A stretch of 17,742 nucleotides of DNA from Frankiales bacterium (GCA_025965735.1 JAOPWK010000045.1:1-17742); one strand, 5' to 3'; shown: positions 6,514 through 13,933, numbered from the stretch's first letter. Program-made: numbers and translations. Notes: generated by a model not told the origin, from the letters alone.

Positions 6514-7329
6514 GTGACGGCAGGTCAGCTCCAGGAGCAGGTCCGACGCGAGCTGCAGGTGGCCGAGGAGTTCGACGCCGCTGCCGAGGCGCAGCGCCGC
6601 GTCTCGTTCCTGGCCGACTACCTGCGCACCAGTGGCGCGAGCGGGTACGTGCTCGGGATCAGCGGGGGCGTCGACAGCAGCGTGACCGGCCGGCTGGCAC
6701 AGCTCGCCTGCGAGCAGGTGGGTGCCACCTTCACCGCGGTCCGGCTGCCGTACGGGGTGCAGGCCGACGAAGCGGACGCGCAGGCCGCGCTGGCGTTCAT
6801 CGGGCCGGGCCAGACGCTGACGATCGACATCGGGCCGGCGACCGACGCGCTGCACAGGGCGGTCACGCTGCCAGCCGGGTACGCCTCGCCGGCGGCAGAG
6901 GACTTCGTCAAGGGCAACACCAAGGCGCGCATGCGGATGAGCGCGCAGTTCGCCGTCGCCGGCGCGCTCGGCGCGATCGTGCTGGGCACCGACCACGCCG
7001 CTGAGGCGGTGATGGGCTTCTACACCAAGTTCGGCGACGGGGCGTGCGACGTGGCTCCGCTGTTCGGGCTGAACAAGCGGCGCGTCCGGGCGCTCGGCGC
7101 CCACCTGGGAGCGCCCAGCACCCTGACCGGGAAGACCCCGACGGCGGACCTCGAGGACGACCGGCCGGGCGTGCCCGACGAGCTGGTGCTCGGCGTCACG
7201 TACGACCAGATCGACGACTACCTCGAGGGCCGCGACGTCGGCGAGCAGGCTCGCTCGGTGATCGAGGCGGCGTACCTGCGGACGGCGCACAAGCGGGCGC
7301 TGCCGGTGACGGTCCCGCCGGCGGTCTAG
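6514..7329 (+). CDS. nadE: Ammonia-dependent NAD+ synthetase
   Basis: NadE amidates nicotinic acid adenine dinucleotide to NAD+ with ATP, in the cytoplasm, as the last step of NAD synthesis. At 271 residues it matches the single-domain E. coli/Bacillus type and lacks the N-terminal nitrilase domain of glutamine-dependent enzymes, so it should use free ammonia. Motifs are the PP-loop ISGGVDSS (49-56), KGNTKARMR (133-141), GTDHAAEAVMGFYTKFGDGA at 158-177 with its continuation DVAPLFGLNKRRVR, and KTPTADLEDDRPGVPDE (207-223). The GTG start at 6514 follows a GGGGGT ribosome site (6502-6507). The stop TAG (7327-7329) overlaps the stop of the convergent aldo/keto reductase gene. In Streptomyces nadE also lies close to glnA2 and glnE. 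Confidence 0.96.
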   Translation: MTAGQLQEQVRRELQVAEEFDAAAEAQRRVSFLADYLRTSGASGYVLGISGGVDSSVTGRLAQLACEQVGATFTAVRLPYGVQADEADAQAALAFIGPGQTLTIDIGPATDALHRAVTLPAGYASPAAEDFVKGNTKARMRMSAQFAVAGALGAIVLGTDHAAEAVMGFYTKFGDGACDVAPLFGLNKRRVRALGAHLGAPSTLTGKTPTADLEDDRPGVPDELVLGVTYDQIDDYLEGRDVGEQARSVIEAAYLRTAHKRALPVTVPPAV

Positions 7330-8192
7330 CCCGCGGCGTTGGTGAGGGCGTCGTACTCGGCGTCGGTCAGCTCGACGGAGGCCGCGGCGCAGTTCTCCTC
7401 GAGGTGCGCCACCGAGCTGGTGCCGGGGATCGGCAGCATCACGGGGGACCGGCGCAGCAGCCAGGCCAGCGCGAGCTGGGCGTGCGTCGCCTCGTGCTCC
7501 TTCGCCAGCTCGTCGAGCAGGCCGCCCGGCTTGGCCAGGTCGCCGGCCGCGACGGGGAACCACGGGATGAAGCCGATGCCCTCGCGCTCGCAGTACTGCA
7601 GGACCTCCTCTGACTGGCGGTTGGCCAGGTTGTAGAGGTTCTGCACGGACACCACGTCGACGACCTTGCGGGCCTGCTCGATCTCGGCGACGGAGACCTC
7701 CGACAGGCCGATGTGCTTGATCTTGCCGGCGTCCTGCAGCTCCTTGACCGCGCCGAGCGACTCCTCGACCGGCACCTGGGCGTCGATGCGGTGCAGCTGC
7801 CAGAGGTCGAGCTGCTCGACCCCGAGGCGGCGCAGGCTCATCTCGACGCACTGGCGCAGGTACTCCGGCCGGCCGACCTGCTCCCAGACGCCGGGGCCGC
7901 TGCGGGTCAGGCCGCCCTTGGTCGCGATGACGACGCCGTCGTACGGGTGCAGCGCCTCGCGGATGAGGTCCTCGGAGACGAAGGGCCCATAGCTGTCGGC
8001 CGTGTCGATGAAGTCGACGCCGAGCTCGAGGGCCCGGCGCACGACACGCAGCGCCTCGTCGGTGTCCTTCGGCGGGCCCCAGATGCCCTCGCCGGTGATG
8101 CGCATCGCGCCGTAGCCGAGGCGGTGCACGGGCAGGTCGCCGCCGAGGGAGAAGGTGCCGCTCGCGGCGACGGTGCTGTCGGTGGTGGTCAT
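7326..8192 (-). CDS. Aldo/keto reductase
   Basis: A 288-residue NADPH-type (beta/alpha)8-barrel oxidoreductase. The catalytic tetrad is visible as Asp63 and Tyr68 in FIDTADSYG, Lys92 in IATKGG and His134 in LWQLHRID. GYGAMRITGEGIWG lies at the N-terminal strand, KIKHIGLSEVSVAEIEQA and VSVQNLYNLANRQSEE are mid-barrel, and PIPGTSSVAHLEENCAAA near the C-terminus is the usual cofactor-phosphate-binding region. The family reduces aldehydes and ketones; the physiological substrate cannot be inferred. The protein resembles the bacterial YdbC/YhdN-like AKR group. GGAG about five bases before the ATG at 8192 supports the start. The gene is convergent with nadE, and both stop codons are made from one CTAG palindrome (7326-7329). 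Confidence 0.94.
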   Translation of the reverse strand: MTTTDSTVAASGTFSLGGDLPVHRLGYGAMRITGEGIWGPPKDTDEALRVVRRALELGVDFIDTADSYGPFVSEDLIREALHPYDGVVIATKGGLTRSGPGVWEQVGRPEYLRQCVEMSLRRLGVEQLDLWQLHRIDAQVPVEESLGAVKELQDAGKIKHIGLSEVSVAEIEQARKVVDVVSVQNLYNLANRQSEEVLQYCEREGIGFIPWFPVAAGDLAKPGGLLDELAKEHEATHAQLALAWLLRRSPVMLPIPGTSSVAHLEENCAAASVELTDAEYDALTNAAG

Positions 8193-8240
8193 CGTGGCTC
8201 CAGGGAGTCGGGGTCAGGGCTCCTCTAGGGCAACCGGGCG

Positions 8241-8285
8241 CACCGGCAGGTGTTCCCTCGGCCGGTGGGTGGCGGTGGAACCGCC
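8241..8285. repeat. Two adjacent short hairpins in a divergent intergenic region
   Basis: CACCGGC (8241-8247) pairs with GCCGGTG (8261-8267), a 7-bp stem with a 13-base loop. Three bases later GGCGGT (8271-8276) pairs with ACCGCC (8280-8285), a 6-bp stem with a GGA loop. They lie in the 119-base gap between the divergent aldo/keto reductase and the small membrane-protein gene. They could be a regulatory leader structure or operator sites. In DNA this GC-rich, short palindromes are common by chance, so confidence in function is low. Confidence 0.35.
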
Positions 8286-8311
8286 AGGACGGCCGCGGAG
8301 TCAGAGGGCAC

Positions 8312-8578
8312 ATGGGCAGCCTCGGCTCGTTCGCGCTGGGGCTCGTGACGTTCGTGCTGACCGTCCCGGTGCGCGTCGAGCACGCGCAGTACGACTGCGC
8401 GCAGGGCAGGGTCTGTCCGTCGGTGACCGACTGCTTCACGCTGCTCGGCTGGCAGGACGTCCTTGCGCCGCTCGGCTGCAGTCGGTGGGCGGCCTTGGGC
8501 GTGGGGGCGGTCGTCGGCCTGATGGCCGCTGCTCTGGGACGCACGCGGACCGCCCGTCGAGCAGCTGCCGGCACCTAG
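8312..8578 (+). CDS. Small hypothetical membrane protein
   Basis: An 88-residue protein, not recognised. It has two hydrophobic segments (about residues 4-20, SFALGLVTFVLTVPV, and 58-75, RWAALGVGAVVGLMAAAL) and a basic C-terminal tail (GRTRTARRAAAGT). The loop between them holds four cysteines (29, 35, 41, 56), which would suit disulfides if the loop is outside the cell. A modest AGAGGG lies at 8303-8308. Against it, the opposite strand is also open over much of this stretch. In its favour are the well-placed hydrophobic segments and the 10-base gap to the next same-strand gene. It probably makes a two-helix membrane protein; function unknown. Confidence 0.55.
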   Translation: MGSLGSFALGLVTFVLTVPVRVEHAQYDCAQGRVCPSVTDCFTLLGWQDVLAPLGCSRWAALGVGAVVGLMAAALGRTRTARRAAAGT

Positions 8579-8588
8579 GCTCCGCCTG

Positions 8589-8891
8589 GTGCAGAGCCAC
8601 GACGGTCGCGGGGAAGCGGTCCCCGGCCTGGACCCGCAGGCGGGGGCCGGGAGGGGGCGGCTGCTCCACACGCTGGAGGTCGACGGCGAGGTGTTCGCCG
8701 TCCGTTGCGGCCGTGGCGGTGGCACGGACTACGACTGGACCAGTGGCCCCAACAAGGGCTACGGCTTCGGCTCCAGCGGTGGTGAGGACATGCCGGAGGA
8801 ATGGCACCGGGAGAGCATCCGCAGCTTCCTCAGCATGATCGACCCCGCGACGGGCTACATCGCCGAGGACGAGGGGCCAGCCGGCGGCTAG
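8589..8891 (+). CDS. Small hypothetical protein with a TDYDWxSGPNxGYGF motif
   Basis: A 100-residue soluble protein starting at GTG 8589. I do not recognise a named domain. The core LHTLEVDGEVFAVRC (26-40) looks like beta strands and is followed by a Gly/aromatic-rich stretch, TDYDWTSGPNKGYGFGSSGG (46-65). EEWHRESIRSFLSMIDPATG (70-89) looks like a short helix plus turn. This composition resembles a folded protein, unlike the Arg/Pro-rich shadow frames nearby. Small proteins with a similar ending (helix, then DPATGYI and acidic residues) occur in actinobacteria, as far as I recall. Its stop TAG (8889-8891) overlaps the stop of the convergent ABC permease gene. Function unknown. Confidence 0.65.
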   Translation: MQSHDGRGEAVPGLDPQAGAGRGRLLHTLEVDGEVFAVRCGRGGGTDYDWTSGPNKGYGFGSSGGEDMPEEWHRESIRSFLSMIDPATGYIAEDEGPAGG

Positions 8892-9943
8892 TGGAGGTCG
8901 CGCCGGGCGAACAGCAGCACGCCGACCCCGACCACGAGAGTCGTCACGAAGCCGAGGACCAGGCCTCCGTGGAGGTTGCTCAGCAGCAGCTCGCGGCCGC
9001 TGTCCACGTAGGTGCCTCGCTCGTCGACGAAGCCCTCGCCGTAGACGTAGAGCCGGTAGCCGCCGTCGGTGAGCAGTGCGGCAGCGTTGTCGGTGAGCAG
9101 CCACTCCTGCCAGGCAGGGCGCAGGTTGCGGATGGCGGTCTCGACGACGGCGAAGTAGACGAACCCGACGCCCAGCGCGGCGGCGGTGTTGTGCACGAGG
9201 TTGCTGATGCCGAAGCCGAGCAGTGCCGCCAGCACCGCGAGCAGCACCGCGCGCGACTGCTGGCCGAGCAGGTCGCCGTAGAAGTCCGCAGGCAGGGGTC
9301 CTGCCTTGCCGAGCGCTCCGGCCATGACACGTGCCGTCGCCCACCAGACGGCCTGCGCAACGACGGCGAGGAGCACCGCAGCGGCCGTGAGGACCACGAG
9401 CTTGGCGCCGATGACCCGTACGCGTCGCGGCTGCCAGAACAGCAGCGCGACGATCGACCGGCTCGTCCACTCCGCGCCGATGTACGTCGAGCCGATCAGG
9501 AAGCTCAGCGCGGCGACCGCGACGCCCACGGCGATCGCACCGGCAGGCAGGCCCTCGGACAGGACGAACGGTCGCTTGTCCAGGAAGTCCTCGGCGCGGA
9601 AGTCGGACCCCCGCGCGGGCGTGCCGCAGAACTGGTCGTCGCTGACGTCCGCCGGCCGTCCGGGCTGCGCCAGGCACTGCTCGCGGTAGCGGTCCTGCTC
9701 CGCCACGAGCTGCTCGATGCTGCGCTGCGCGGCCGCGAGACCTTCCGGCGTCGTCTTGGCGAACGCGGTGCTCGAGGCGATGGCGATCGCCGCGACGTAG
9801 CCGGCCGCGGCGAGCAGGAGCAGCACCCGGATGAAGCGCCTGGAGGTGAAGCGGCGAGCCTCGGCACGGAGCAGCGAGCCACGCGCCGCGACGTCGTCAC
9901 CAGCGGGCGCAGCGACGACCGGAGGTGTCGCCACGTCGGTCAT
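8888..9943 (-). CDS. ABC-2-type transporter permease subunit
   Basis: A 351-residue membrane protein with about six hydrophobic segments: roughly 38-58, 132-155, 178-203, 232-250, 255-270 and 325-345. The N-terminal half has a long hydrophilic loop (about 60-130) between helices 1 and 2, with two cysteines (90 and 106) that may form a disulfide if external. The sequence FLIGSTYIGAEWTSRSIVALLFWQPRR is typical of ABC-2/NatB-like permeases. A second hydrophilic stretch (about 280-320) precedes the last helix. The ATG at 9943 overlaps the ATPase stop (ATGA), so the two subunits are co-translated and form one transporter. Exported substrate unknown; a lipid, peptide or drug exporter fits the family. 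The cytoplasmic C-terminus is short (FARRDLH). Confidence 0.9.
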   Translation of the reverse strand: MTDVATPPVVAAPAGDDVAARGSLLRAEARRFTSRRFIRVLLLLAAAGYVAAIAIASSTAFAKTTPEGLAAAQRSIEQLVAEQDRYREQCLAQPGRPADVSDDQFCGTPARGSDFRAEDFLDKRPFVLSEGLPAGAIAVGVAVAALSFLIGSTYIGAEWTSRSIVALLFWQPRRVRVIGAKLVVLTAAAVLLAVVAQAVWWATARVMAGALGKAGPLPADFYGDLLGQQSRAVLLAVLAALLGFGISNLVHNTAAALGVGFVYFAVVETAIRNLRPAWQEWLLTDNAAALLTDGGYRLYVYGEGFVDERGTYVDSGRELLLSNLHGGLVLGFVTTLVVGVGVLLFARRDLH

Positions 9944-10854
9944 GAGGCCTCCCGCGTGAGGTCCAGGAAGACGCTCTCCAGGTCGGCGGCGAGCGGTGTG
10001 AGCTCGGTCAGGTAGAGCCGCTTGCGCACCAGCGTCCGAGTGATCTCGCCGGCGTCGTCGACGCCGTGGACGTGCAGCGCGCCGTCCTGCTCGGTCACGA
10101 CGAAGCCGGCTTCGGTCAGCACCTGCGCCGCCCGTTGCTGCTGCGGCACGCGCACGCGTACGTCCCCGCTGCCCCGGCCTGCCAGGACCTCCGCGACCGG
10201 GCCGGTCGCGACGCAGCGCCCCCGCGCCATGATGGAGACCGAGTCGCAGACCTGCTGGATCTCGGCCAGCAGGTGGCTGGACAGGAAGACCGTGGTGCGT
10301 CCGTCGCTGCCGAGCCGCTGCACCAGCTCGCGCACCTCACGGATGCCGGCCGGGTCCAGCCCGTTGCTGGGCTCGTCGAGGATCAGCAGCCGGGGCGACT
10401 TGAGCAGTGCGGCCGCGATGCCGAGCCGTTGCTTCATGCCGAGGGAGTAGCCCTTGAAGCGGTCGTCGCCGCGCCCCTGCAGTCCGACGAGCTCCAGGCA
10501 CTCCTCGACCCGCAGACGTGAGACCCCCGCGGTGTCGGCGAGCAGCCGCAGGTTGAGCCGGCCGCTGAAGTTGGGGAAGAACAAGGGCGTCTCGACGAGC
10601 GCCCCCACACCGGCGATGACCTCGGGCAGCGCCTCGGGCACGGGTCGGCCGAGCAGCCGCAACTCTCCCGCGTCGGCGCGGACGAGGCCGAGCAGCATCC
10701 GGATCGTGGTGGTCTTGCCCGAGCCGTTCGGCCCGAGGAAGCCGTGCACGCCGCCTGAGCCGACGACGAGGTCGAGGCCGTCGAGCGCACGCTCCGGCGG
10801 CTTGCCCCTGCGCCGGTAGCTCTTGTGAGCGCCCACCACCTGGATGACGTCCAT
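9940..10854 (-). CDS. ABC transporter ATP-binding subunit (exporter type)
   Basis: A 304-residue nucleotide-binding subunit. Motifs are Walker A GPNGSGKTT (41-49), the signature-like YSLGMKQRL (136-144), Walker B LLILDEPSNGLDP (156-168) and the H-loop SSHL (192-195). LGMKQRL in place of LSGGQ is usual in ABC-2-type exporters of the CcmA/drug-resistance group. After residue 220 comes an extra C-terminal domain (about 80 residues, with RVRVPQQQRAAQVLTEAGF), also common there. ATP hydrolysis would drive the permease encoded next. I chose the ATG at 10854 (MDVIQVVGAHKSYRRRG) because the frame upstream is Arg/Pro-rich and non-homologous. Only a weak AGG precedes it. The gene is divergent from the MtfA gene across 122 bases. 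Confidence 0.93.
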   Translation of the reverse strand: MDVIQVVGAHKSYRRRGKPPERALDGLDLVVGSGGVHGFLGPNGSGKTTTIRMLLGLVRADAGELRLLGRPVPEALPEVIAGVGALVETPLFFPNFSGRLNLRLLADTAGVSRLRVEECLELVGLQGRGDDRFKGYSLGMKQRLGIAAALLKSPRLLILDEPSNGLDPAGIREVRELVQRLGSDGRTTVFLSSHLLAEIQQVCDSVSIMARGRCVATGPVAEVLAGRGSGDVRVRVPQQQRAAQVLTEAGFVVTEQDGALHVHGVDDAGEITRTLVRKRLYLTELTPLAADLESVFLDLTREAS

Positions 10855-10882
10855 GCGCCGGAACCTGTCACAGCGACGGCGT

Positions 10883-10939
10883 CCACCTCGGCATCCGCGT
10901 CGTTCCCCGCGGGCGTGGCGTCGTGCAAGGCCGAGGTGG
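10883..10939. repeat. 10-bp inverted repeat between the ABC and mtfA genes
   Basis: CCACCTCGGC (10883-10892) and GCCGAGGTGG (10930-10939) are perfect inverted arms separated by 37 bases. Near the middle lies an 8-bp palindrome, CCCGCGGG (10906-10913). The structure fills much of the divergent promoter region. It could be a regulator-binding site serving both genes or a large hairpin in a transcript. No regulator gene lies beside it, so this is structural evidence only. Confidence 0.45.
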
Positions 10940-10976
10940 CGGGTAACGGTCGGGCGCTGCGGCACGTTGGCCGGGC

Positions 10977-11768
10977 ATGAAGCTGACGTCCCGGCGACCA
11001 GGTCTGCCGGCTGGTGCCGTCGACGTCCTCGAGCAGCACCTCGCGCTCTGGCACGCCCTGCAGGACCAGGAGCAGGCCCGCCTGCTGGAGGTGAGCGACC
11101 ACCTGCTGGCGAGCCGGCACTGGGAGGCTGCCCGCGGCTTCGCCCTGGACGACACGACGCGACTCCTGATCGCGGCACAAGCGTCCTTGCTCGTCCTCGA
11201 CCTCGACGTCGAGCACTACCGGCTGGTGAGCGCCGTCGTGGTGCACCCGACCACCCTCCAGACGTCGGGCACCCGTCCCGGGCTGGTCCCGGGAACGGTC
11301 ACCGACGAGCCGATGTCCGTGCTCGGCCTTGCGCAGGGCGGCCGGGGTCCGGTCGTGCTCGCGTGGGACCAGGTGCTCGCCGGCGCGCACCGCACCGTTC
11401 CGGGGCACAACGTCGTGCTGCACGAGTTCGCGCACAAGCTCGACATGGCGGACGGGACGGTGGACGGGACGCCGCTGCTCCCGGCGGACGTCCGCGCCGA
11501 CTGGGTGCGCGTCTGCACCGACGTCTACGAGGACCTCGTGCGGGGCGTGCCCCGGCCGCCCATGCGCTGGTACGGCGCCACCAACCCCGGCGAGTTCTTC
11601 GCGGTCGCCACCGAGGTCTTCTTCGACCGGCCGCGCGAGCTGCGGGAGCTCGAGCCCGCCCTGTACGACGTCCTCGTCCGCTTCTACCGGCAGGACCCCG
11701 CGACGCGGCAGCCGCTCGGGCTGCCCTCGGGACGGGCAGGATCCGGGTCAGGACGACCAGGTCCGTAG
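10977..11768 (+). CDS. mtfA: MtfA-type zinc metallopeptidase (M90 family)
   Basis: A 263-residue protein matching MtfA, the cytoplasmic zinc aminopeptidase that in E. coli interacts with the Mlc glucose repressor. The zinc site is clear: HEFAHKLDMADG with His149, Glu150 and His153, and NPGEFFAVATEVFFDRP, where Glu213 is the likely third ligand. The E. coli protein uses His149, His153 and Glu212, so spacing is conserved. Further matches are LVLDLDVEHYRLVSAVVVHP and GPVVLAWDQVLAGA. Actinobacteria have no obvious Mlc partner for it, so its role here is open. The ATG at 10977 lacks a clear ribosome site, so the exact start is uncertain. It ends 72 bases before glnA2 and could contribute read-through into it. 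Confidence 0.9.
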   Translation: MKLTSRRPGLPAGAVDVLEQHLALWHALQDQEQARLLEVSDHLLASRHWEAARGFALDDTTRLLIAAQASLLVLDLDVEHYRLVSAVVVHPTTLQTSGTRPGLVPGTVTDEPMSVLGLAQGGRGPVVLAWDQVLAGAHRTVPGHNVVLHEFAHKLDMADGTVDGTPLLPADVRADWVRVCTDVYEDLVRGVPRPPMRWYGATNPGEFFAVATEVFFDRPRELRELEPALYDVLVRFYRQDPATRQPLGLPSGRAGSGSGRPGP

Positions 11769-11826
11769 TGTTCTGAGCAAGGCGTGCAGCAGTCCTGCGG
11801 ACCGAGCACCCTCAGCCCTCTGACCT

Positions 11827-11831
11827 AGGAG
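11827..11831 (+). promoter_or_regulatory. Ribosome binding site of glnA2
   Basis: AGGAG nine bases before GTG 11841 supports that start. It gives the N-terminus MDKQQEFVLRTLEERDIRFV, which is the normal beginning for GSI-alpha glutamine synthetases. Confidence 0.65.
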
Positions 11832-11840
11832 CACGAGCGC

Positions 11841-13184
11841 GTGGACAAGCAGCAGGAGTTCGTCCTCCGCACGCTGGAGGAGCGCGACATCCGCTTCGTC
11901 CGGCTGTGGTTCACCGACGTGCTCGGGACCCTCAAGTCGGTGGCCATCGCGCCGGCCGAGCTGGAGGGGGCGTTCACCGAGGGCATCGGCTTCGACGGCT
12001 CGGCGATCGAGGGCTTCACCCGGGTGCAGGAGAGCGACATGCTCGCCAAGCCCGACCCCGCCACCTTCCAGGTGCTGCCGTGGCGCGACACCGAGGACGG
12101 CCCCGGCACGGCGCGGATGTTCTGCGACATCACGATGCCGGACGGGACGCCGTCCTGGGCCGACCCGCGGCACGTCCTGCGACGCGCGCTCGGCAAGGCC
12201 GCGGACGCAGGGTTCACCTTCTACACGCACCCCGAGATCGAGTTCTTCCTGCTCAAGGGCCAACCGGCGCCGGGGGAGAAGCCGGTGCCGGTCGACAGCG
12301 CCGGCTACTTCGACCTGACGCCCCACGGCGTCAGCCAGGACTTTCGCCGCGACGCCATCACGATGCTCGAGCGGATGGGCATCTCCGTGGAGTTCAGCCA
12401 CCACGAGGTCGCACCGGGCCAGCAGGAGATCGACCTGCGCTACGCCGACGCGCTGTCCACCGCGGACAACATCCTCACGACGCGGCACGTCATCAAGGAG
12501 GTCGCGCTCACCCAGGGCGTGTACGCGACCTTCATGCCGAAGCCCTTCAGCGACCAGCCCGGCAGCGGGATGCACACCCACCTGTCGCTGTTCGAGGGCG
12601 ACCAGAACGCCTTCTACGACCCGAGCGACCCGCTGCACCTGTCCAAGGTCGCCAAGCACTTCATCGCCGGTCTGCTCAAGCACGCACCGGAGATCACGGC
12701 CGTGACCAACCAGTGGGTGAATTCCTACAAGCGGCTCGTCTCCGGCGGGGAGGCGCCGCCGTACGTCTGCTGGGGCAGCAACAACCGCAGCGCCATGGTC
12801 CGCGTGCCGATGTACAAGCCGAAGAAGAGCGGATCGACGCGCATCGAGGTCCGCTCGCCGGACAGCGCGACCAACCCGTACCTGTGCTTCGCCGTCCTGC
12901 TGGCCGCCGGCCTCAAGGGCGTGGAGGAGGGGTACGAGCTGCCGCCCGGGGCCGAGGACGACGTGTGGACGCTGACCGACCAGGAGCGCCGCGCGCTCGG
13001 GATCGCCCCGCTGCCCGGCAGCCTCGCGGAGGCGATCTCGGTCATGGAGTCCAGCGAGCTCGTCGCCGAGACGCTCGGGGAGCACGTCTTCGACTTCTTC
13101 CTGCGCAACAAGCGGGCCGAGTGGAACGCCTACCGCGCCGAGGTCACGCCGTTCGAGCTCGGCCGCTACCTCCCGATCCTCTGA
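11841..13184 (+). CDS. glnA2: Type I glutamine synthetase-like ligase, GSI-alpha (GlnA2 type)
   Basis: The family joins glutamate to ammonia or, in some members, to an amine, with ATP. The 447 residues contain GFDGSAIEGF (50-59), PEIEFFL (131-137), GSGMHTHLSL (241-250), NSYKRLV (294-300), NNRSAMVRVP (314-323) and STRIEVRSPDSATNPYL (332-348). Length matches M. tuberculosis GlnA2 (446) and not the longer GSI-beta enzymes. The usual adenylylation motif NLYDLPPEE is replaced by EEGYELPPGAEDD around Tyr365, so control by GlnE is doubtful. In S. coelicolor GlnA2 has been reported as a gamma-glutamylpolyamine synthetase, so glutamine production should not be assumed. It heads an operon: its TGA overlaps by one base the ATG of the amidotransferase gene (TGATG). 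Confidence 0.94.
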   Translation: MDKQQEFVLRTLEERDIRFVRLWFTDVLGTLKSVAIAPAELEGAFTEGIGFDGSAIEGFTRVQESDMLAKPDPATFQVLPWRDTEDGPGTARMFCDITMPDGTPSWADPRHVLRRALGKAADAGFTFYTHPEIEFFLLKGQPAPGEKPVPVDSAGYFDLTPHGVSQDFRRDAITMLERMGISVEFSHHEVAPGQQEIDLRYADALSTADNILTTRHVIKEVALTQGVYATFMPKPFSDQPGSGMHTHLSLFEGDQNAFYDPSDPLHLSKVAKHFIAGLLKHAPEITAVTNQWVNSYKRLVSGGEAPPYVCWGSNNRSAMVRVPMYKPKKSGSTRIEVRSPDSATNPYLCFAVLLAAGLKGVEEGYELPPGAEDDVWTLTDQERRALGIAPLPGSLAEAISVMESSELVAETLGEHVFDFFLRNKRAEWNAYRAEVTPFELGRYLPIL

Positions 13185-13933
13185 TGAGCACGCGCGCGCT
13201 GGTCGTCACGCACTCGCCGACCGAGGGTGTCGCCAACGTCGGCACCTGGCTCGAGGCCGCCGGCGTCGAGCTCGACGTCGTCGAGCCGTGGGACGGGGAC
13301 ACCGTGCCGACGGACCCGACGCAGTACGACGCGGTGATCGTCATGGGCGGTCCGCAACAGGCCTACGACGAGGATTCGGCGCCGTGGCTGCGGGCCACCA
13401 AGGAGCTGCTGCGCAACGCCGTCGACGAGCACGTGCCGACGCTCGGCGTCTGCCTCGGGGCGCAGCTGCTGGCCGAGGCGACCGGCGGCCGCGTCGCCAA
13501 GGGCGACGAGGGGATCGAGGCAGGCGCGCGGCTGGTGGCCAAGCGCGACGCCGCCTGGGACGACGAGCTGTTCGCCGACGTGCCGTTCACGCCGACCGTC
13601 GTGCAGTGGCACGAGGACGCCATCGTCGACCTGCCGCCCGGCGCAGTGCACCTGGCCAGCAGCTCGCGCTACGCGAACCAGGCTTTCCTCATCGGCGACC
13701 GCGCGTGGGGCCTGCAGTTCCACATCGAGACGCCGCCGGAGATGGTGCGGTACTGGGGCGCGGTGTACGGCCGGGCCGTCGAGGAGGGCGGGCTCGACCC
13801 GGTGGCCCTGGCGGAGCGGGCCGTCGAGGAGCTCGAGGAGGTCGAGCTCTGCTGGCGTCCTGTCGTCGAGCGCTTCGCCGCGATCGCCGGCGGACGCGGG
13901 CGGGTGGTCCTGCCGATCGTCGCCGCCGAGTGA
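13184..13933 (+). CDS. Class I glutamine amidotransferase-like protein
   Basis: A 249-residue stand-alone GATase domain. The catalytic triad is visible: Cys90 in TLGVCLGAQLLAEATGG, and His180 with Glu182 in WGLQFHIETPPEM. The oxyanion-region pattern VIVMGGPQQAYDEDS (51-65) and VVQWHEDAIVDLPPGA (139-154) are typical of the GMP-synthase-like group (COG0518). No synthetase partner domain is fused, so it may hydrolyse a glutamine or gamma-glutamyl amide bond alone. Its one-base overlap with the GSI-alpha gene suggests it acts on the same compound class, for example removing a gamma-glutamyl group; this is inferred from context. In M. tuberculosis-like genomes this position differs. The stop TGA overlaps the next gene's GTG (GTGA). 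Confidence 0.9.
   Translation: MSTRALVVTHSPTEGVANVGTWLEAAGVELDVVEPWDGDTVPTDPTQYDAVIVMGGPQQAYDEDSAPWLRATKELLRNAVDEHVPTLGVCLGAQLLAEATGGRVAKGDEGIEAGARLVAKRDAAWDDELFADVPFTPTVVQWHEDAIVDLPPGAVHLASSSRYANQAFLIGDRAWGLQFHIETPPEMVRYWGAVYGRAVEEGGLDPVALAERAVEELEEVELCWRPVVERFAAIAGGRGRVVLPIVAAE

Noticed and set aside
8225..8725. Minus-strand frame opposite the small membrane-protein gene
   Set aside because: Pro/Arg/Ser-rich with no hydrophobic segments or family pattern. The plus-strand reading has better protein character, though the case is not closed.
11743..11771. Promoter for glnA2 around TAGTGT (11766-11771)
   Set aside because: The -10-like box has no acceptable -35 at 16-18 bases, and the box overlaps the mtfA stop region.
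11748..13085. 445-codon minus-strand open frame opposite glnA2
   Set aside because: No recognisable motif; glnA2 on the other strand is unambiguous.
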